Below, piece after piece: positions 43,785 through 46,900 of a stretch of 46,900 nucleotides of DNA. Each line of letters opens with the position of its first letter. The stretch's first letter is position 1. Origin of the DNA: Gammaproteobacteria bacterium. Its GTDB lineage: Bacteria > Pseudomonadota > Gammaproteobacteria > SZUA-152. The stretch lies in the NCBI GenBank assembly GCA_024276955.1, contig JAJRWE010000218.1, forward strand, positions 1-46,900, given 5' to 3'. Both the position numbers and the translations under genes were made by a program. The notes beneath the pieces were generated by a model that saw only the letters and a list, made by a program, of their open reading frames with translations, did no database searches and had not been told where the DNA came from.

Positions 43785-44147
43785 CTACCCCACGACCTTT
43801 TTGATCGTCGCCAGCAACTGCTCCGGATTAAAGGGCTTCACAATCCAGCCCGTCGCGCCGGCGGCCTTACCTTCCTGCTTTTTGCCCATGCCACCCTCGG
43901 TGGTCAGCATCAGGATCGGCGTAAATTTGAAGGCCGGCAGGGCACGCAGCTCACGGGCCAGGGTGATGCCATCCATGCGGGGCATATTGACATCCGACAG
44001 CACCAGATCGAATCGCTGCCGCTTGGCCAGATCCAGTGCCACCTGTCCGTCTGCCGCTTCCGTGACCTTATGCCCTGCACCCCTGAGGGTAAATACCACC
44101 ATCTGCCGCATTGAGGCGGAATCGTCCACCGCTAGAATATTTGCCAT
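43785..44147 (-). CDS. cheY: Chemotaxis response regulator CheY of the second cluster
   Basis: 120 aa receiver: ILAVDDSASMRQMVVFTL, phospho-Asp in LVLSDVNMPRMDG, T in MLTTEGG, K in VKPFNPEQL. The SDVNMP box and the sequence GMGKKQEGKAAGATGW are typical of cytoplasmic-array CheY. It may serve as a phosphate sink or output regulator; a motor target is not shown. Confidence 0.95.
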   Translation of the reverse strand: MANILAVDDSASMRQMVVFTLRGAGHKVTEAADGQVALDLAKRQRFDLVLSDVNMPRMDGITLARELRALPAFKFTPILMLTTEGGMGKKQEGKAAGATGWIVKPFNPEQLLATIKKVVG

Positions 44148-44204
44148 TTACCTGTCTCCTGCGCCTGCCTGTTATTTCGGTGGCCTGTGGGTCATCGACC
44201 CGAC

Positions 44205-44522
44205 TCAGGCTGCCTTCGTCTTTAAATCCAGTATGTCCGTGATCCCCAGAAGCTCTGCTGAGCGGGTCAGCGCCTCCGATGCCGATGACCACTGCACGGT
44301 AATATTTTGTGAACGTGCATCCTGAAAGAACGCCACCAACACCTGCAATACCGCCGTATCTGCACGCTCGACGGCGGCGCCGTCCAGCGTCACGGCCTGT
44401 TTTGCATCCAGCGCCTCCAGCAACAGCGCACGCAATTCACCCACAATGGAGATATCCATCATCTCATCGCAGACGATAGGGCTCACCGATTCTGCTTCGC
44501 TATTTGAGGTTTTGTCACTCAC
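44205..44522 (-). CDS. STAS-domain protein opening the second chemosensory cluster
   Basis: About 105 aa. The STAS core reads MDISIVGELRALLLEALD then AAVERADTAVLQVLVAFFQDA. The usual DSSG phosphosite is replaced by ADTA, so it may be non-phosphorylatable or use threonine. GTG at 44522 is preferred: GGGGAT lies about 7 bases upstream, while the ATG at 44549 would leave only about 10 bases behind the sigma-28 box. It is the first gene after the promoter. Confidence 0.82.
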   Translation of the reverse strand: MSDKTSNSEAESVSPIVCDEMMDISIVGELRALLLEALDAKQAVTLDGAAVERADTAVLQVLVAFFQDARSQNITVQWSSASEALTRSAELLGITDILDLKTKAA

Positions 44523-44567
44523 CCATTTATCCCCGCTGTAAATCACCACATGTGAATCTCTCCACAG

Positions 44568-44594
44568 CTATCGGCAATGGCTTTTAATGCTTTA
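44568..44594 (-). promoter_or_regulatory. Sigma-28 (FliA) type promoter of the second chemosensory cluster
   Basis: Minus strand: TAAA at 44591-44594, then 15 bases, then GCCGATAG at 44568-44575. This matches the FliA consensus TAAA-N15-GCCGATAA except for the last base. It lies about 46-55 bases upstream of the GTG start of the STAS gene. It would place the oxygen-sensing cluster under late flagellar control by FliA of this window. Confidence 0.8.
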
Positions 44595-44995
44595 GCGGTC
44601 TGGAGATTTTTCTGGGGGGGCGGGTTGGGATGGGATAAAATACATGCCTGTGTGCAGTTTGTAAGGCAGGACTGGAGCAGGGGTAACTCCGGGCAGGTAC
44701 CCAACAACCATCACCGGCAACGACACCTGGATGATTACTGGCGTCAATGATGGCACGGTCACTGCCGTCGGATAATCGCCTGATGACCTGATGGTCGTCT
44801 CAAACAGCGACATAGACCTGGATCAGGTGAATCAACTGACCGGCCCGCTGACAGGTATGAGACACTACACTGAAAGACACATAGCCGCGATGAGGTTGCG
44901 GAATTATCCTTGATAGCGGTTCCTGGCTTAAATTTGGCGGAGATATCCATCTCTTCTATCATATTGATGTTCATTCAGAAAAACAGGAGCTGACA
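44595..44995. other. Intergenic region with a short decayed open stretch
   Basis: Upstream of the sigma-28 site. Around 44690-44776 one frame of the plus strand reads YPTTITGNDTWMITGVNDGT before a stop, reminiscent of repeat segments of surface or tail proteins, but it is flanked by stops. No family is assigned. The end of the interval carries AGGAG at 44985-44989, upstream of ATG 44996. Confidence 0.45.
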
Positions 44996-45930
44996 ATGGT
45001 TGGCAGCAGAATTCCAGGCCCCTTGGGCATAGGGCCGACACCCCCCATCGACGATGGCACATTAGCACTGACCCATTCACCGCTTCCGGGCCTCTCGGCA
45101 TGGAACTGCCTGAACCCCATTTTCCGCAGCTGTGCACCGGCACCGAGCCAAGGCTGACCGTGACAGAAGAAATAACCCTGCGCACATTGCTGAAGCATCA
45201 CCACGCTGAAGAGATCCTGCCCCTGGGCGAGCTCCTGGCAACCCTGCCCGCCGGCGATGACACCCTCAAGGCCTTTGCCGGCGGTCTGCTGGGCGCCTCC
45301 CAGGCCCGAGGCAAGGCCTATCTCCAGGCACTACAGATATACAATGACGGCCTGGTGCAATAGAAAAACGCCCCCAAAAAACGCCGCAACAAAATCAAGA
45401 TCGAAAAAGTGCAACCGGCCCATGAACGACTCAACACAGCCTACCGAAACGGACTGAGGAGCATGACCCGCGGGGGCTCGCGCGCCCTGCGAAGCCCGGG
45501 GCATGCCATGCGGACACTGCGGAGCCGCCGATACACCGTCGACCTGATGGGCTTGGGTGACGTCCAGCGCCTGAAAGGTCTCCTGAAAATCGCCTGAATG
45601 AGCGCCTATGGCAGCATCATCATTGATGCCGGACTGGCCGGGCAGAAAGTACAGACTGCCCGCGATGCGGGAGGCAATGCGGAGAAGGTGGCGTATGAGG
45701 AGTATGGGGCGTTGATTATAAGTATCGCGGGAGCAGGTGTTGTAACCCTTGCTGTCGGTACCTTTCTTGGTCCAGGACTGATTCTCCTTACCTTAGCCGG
45801 TGGGGTCAGCGCGTTAGCGGGTGCGGAGGGTGGCCGTGAGTTAGGTAAGTGGATGTATGAGCAGATATCAGCTTATGAAGCGGCGATGACCCAAGAACGT
45901 AAAAAACAACTCCTGTCAGAGGTACAGTGA
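44996..45930 (+). pseudogene. Broken effector-like gene (one frameshift, two in-frame stops)
   Basis: It begins at ATG 44996 (SD AGGAG) with SRIPGPLGIGPTPPIDDGTL and HSPLPGL, then changes frame near 45095. From 45100 one frame runs through to 45930 but is cut by TAG at 45361 and TGA at 45595. Codon use stays coding-like across both stops (for example LNTAYRNGLRSMT and MRTLRSRRYTVDLMGLGD). The C-terminal part from 45598 is a hydrophobic glycine-rich membrane segment (LIISIAGAGVVTLAVGTFLG) followed by GGVSALAGAEGGRELGKWMY. IPGPLG-type starts with a glycine-zipper end resemble polymorphic or contact-delivered toxins. The class assignment is inference. Confidence 0.55.
45598..45930 (+). CDS. Possible surviving C-terminal product of the broken gene (glycine-zipper membrane domain)
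   Basis: 110 aa from ATG 45598, which touches the upstream stop (TGA-ATG). It has two hydrophobic, glycine-spaced helices (about residues 37-57 and 60-78) and a charged amphipathic C-terminus (SAYEAAMTQERKKQLLSEVQ). No ribosome-binding site is obvious (CTGAAAATCGCC upstream), so expression may depend on termination-reinitiation. It could be a membrane-acting domain; this is not established. Confidence 0.45.
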   Translation: MSAYGSIIIDAGLAGQKVQTARDAGGNAEKVAYEEYGALIISIAGAGVVTLAVGTFLGPGLILLTLAGGVSALAGAEGGRELGKWMYEQISAYEAAMTQERKKQLLSEVQ

Positions 45931-45969
45931 GCGCACTCCATGTATGGATAGTGAGAATTTTTGTTTGAC

Positions 45970-46356
45970 ATGAAAGGATTCCTTACAATTCTACTTGTTG
46001 GTGGCATCGGTATTGGTTGCTTGGGGTACTTGATTTTGCTTCCCATTCTGTACTTTCGACTAACACGCAAATATGACGCCATGTTCCCGGAGTATCATCG
46101 GATCATACCGCTGCCCTCAATCACGGGAACTGTGGTTCGGACAGGGTACTACAGTTCGTTCATTGTCTTTAAAAGCCTCATCAACGGCAAGCGCCACAAA
46201 ATCATGTACGATGTTACCGATGGTTATGATTTCCGGGGTAATGCCTCACGGCTAGACATTGCTTTGAGTTATTTAAACATGTTTTTTGCGATTTCAGCTT
46301 CAGTTAGTATATTTATGTTTTATTTCCTCACAAAAATACTCGGCATCGATTTATGA
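45970..46356 (+). CDS. Two-TM small protein, possible immunity protein
   Basis: About 128 aa. Membrane helices near the N-terminus (FLTILLVGGIGIGCLGYLIL) and C-terminus (NMFFAISASVSIFMFYFLT) flank a soluble middle with RIIPLPSITGTVVRTGYYSSF. ATG at 45970 is chosen over TTG 45961, though no good ribosome-binding site is visible. It directly follows the broken effector-like gene, the usual place of an immunity gene. Base composition is more A/T-rich than the chemotaxis genes, which suggests transfer. The family is not recognised. Confidence 0.6.
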   Translation: MKGFLTILLVGGIGIGCLGYLILLPILYFRLTRKYDAMFPEYHRIIPLPSITGTVVRTGYYSSFIVFKSLINGKRHKIMYDVTDGYDFRGNASRLDIALSYLNMFFAISASVSIFMFYFLTKILGIDL

Positions 46357-46359
46357 GCA

Positions 46360-46590
46360 AGTAGCCTGGGTTGAGCTTGCGAAACCCGGGAGATATTAAT
46401 GCGCGGGACATTGCGTGATTTTCTCGACATTGAAAGGCGCGCAGATTTCATTTATTGCCACCCCCGCAGACATGGTTAAGCCAGCTGTGGTTATGGATTG
46501 CCCCTGCTTGTGAGTTTCCATCGGTCAGTGAATTGAGGCGAGCCTCTGATGGATAAGGCCCCGGGTTTCGCAAGCTCAACCCAGGCTACT
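46360..46590. repeat. Perfect 31-bp inverted repeat with 169-bp interior
   Basis: AGTAGCCTGGGTTGAGCTTG (46360-46379) plus CGAAACCCGGG is an exact reverse complement of 46560-46590. The interior (46391-46559) holds no recognised gene. Perfect arms suggest a recent or conserved element. No flanking direct repeat was seen. Confidence 0.85.
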
Positions 46591-46760
46591 GGCTATTTGA
46601 TCCGTCATTTGCCGAACGACCTCCCAGTTGATAGGGTACATCACATGCATTGTTATTCTGGGCGATATACAAACTCAGGCCCGCGATAGGTCTGAAAGCA
46701 GTGTAAACGAGCAGGGTGCATGGGGATTACCCTGCACACTCATCGACAAAAGGAATTGAC
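46591..46760. promoter_or_regulatory. Upstream region of the last gene, with a small hairpin
   Basis: GCAGGGT (46711-46717) pairs with ACCCTGC (46729-46735), 26 bases before the ATG at 46761. AAGGAATTG (46750-46758) is a fair ribosome-binding site. No promoter is called. The hairpin could affect translation or be the terminator of the accessory block. Confidence 0.45.
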
Positions 46761-46900
46761 ATGACAGAAATACTCATCAGCAGCCAGATATACAACAAAC
46801 CGCAGTTCAGGCAGATGTGTGGCGAACCGCTGGAAGACTTATACTGCAACGGACAACACGGCGTCATGTGGGCCTATAGACCCTATACCATCGGCCGGCT
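46761..46900 (+). CDS. Unknown protein, 3' end beyond the window
   Basis: 46 codons visible, open to the edge: MTEILISSQIYNKPQFRQ then CGEPLEDLYCNGQHGVMWAY. It is supported by AAGGA 7 bases upstream. No family is recognised. By position it may belong to the same accessory block as the broken effector gene. Confidence 0.6.
   Translation, partial: MTEILISSQIYNKPQFRQMCGEPLEDLYCNGQHGVMWAYRPYTIGR

Noticed and set aside
44592-44813. 73-codon minus-strand open frame upstream of the second chemosensory cluster
   Set aside because: Pro/Val-rich with no ribosome-binding site, and it overlaps the sigma-28 promoter region; judged non-coding.
45361-45597. Stop codon recoding (TAG/TGA read-through) in the effector-like gene
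   Set aside because: Two different stops plus an upstream frameshift fit decay better than recoding, and no SECIS or pyrrolysine context was seen.

Overview
This window is chromosomal DNA of a motile gammaproteobacterium. The evidence is the Pseudomonas/Vibrio-type order of the flagellar and chemotaxis genes (fliLMNOPQR-flhBA-flhF-fleN-fliA-cheYZAB-motCD-parC-parP-cheW), a FleN/FlhF pair for polar flagella, sigma-54 and sigma-28 type promoters, and fairly GC-rich DNA with many short palindromic intergenic repeats. No rRNA, tRNA, CRISPR array or complete insertion sequence was seen. The species cannot be named from the sequence; a sulfur- or methane-oxidiser-like lineage is only a guess.

Layout. 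1-9.55 kb is mixed housekeeping and accessory DNA: a sigma-54 activator cut by the window edge, a patatin-like lipase, a small c-type cytochrome, a TetR regulator with a likely operator, a decayed patch (GxxExxY and DUF1697 remnants), a DUF6544-like membrane protein, the AmmeMemoRadiSam trio (amrS divergent from overlapping amrB-amrA), and a GYF_2/pentapeptide-repeat protein. 9.65-11.4 kb holds a FliK-like protein overlapping a 90-residue stand-alone FlhB C-terminal domain. From 32.0 kb down to 11.5 kb, all on the minus strand, runs one long flagellar/chemotaxis gene series that starts behind a sigma-54 promoter upstream of fliL. It is interrupted by a 266-bp folded element between fliN and fliO and by a GxxExxY element between fliQ and fliP. 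motD has an apparent premature stop.

32.4-33.5 kb is a di-haem cytochrome c peroxidase. From 44.5 kb down to 33.6 kb, again on the minus strand, is a second and separate chemosensory cluster behind a sigma-28 type promoter: STAS, CheY, bacteriohemerythrin, CheA, CheW, ParA, a soluble globin-PAS-PAS receptor ending in a CheR/CheB tether, CheR, CheD, CheB, STAS. It resembles the Pseudomonas che2/Aer-2 type, but with a globin as sensor, an oxygen-binding hemerythrin inside the cluster, and a PpfA-like ParA. The natural inference is a cytoplasmic oxygen-sensing array that is actively positioned. 45.0-46.9 kb is accessory: a broken effector-like gene, a small two-TM protein that may be its immunity partner, a perfect 31-bp inverted repeat, and the start of an unknown gene.

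How the genes work together. CheA1/CheW1/ParP/CheY1/CheZ/CheB1 with ParC form the polar array that controls the motor (FliM/FliN switch, MotC/MotD stator). FliL-R/FlhA/FlhB build the export gate, FlhF/FleN set flagellar position and number, and FliA turns on late genes, probably including the second chemosensory cluster.

The most novel-looking signals are: (1) a GxxExxY gene with terminal inverted repeats and an 8-9 bp flanking direct repeat, which behaves like a transposed unit and has a second decayed copy sharing the same frameshift; (2) the folded 266-bp element that now seems to supply the ribosome-binding site of fliO; (3) two CheZ-tail-like motifs in CheA1, which lacks a visible P2 domain; (4) the globin/hemerythrin/ParA chemosensory cluster; (5) a dispersed family of CACAGAG-armed inverted repeats at gene ends.
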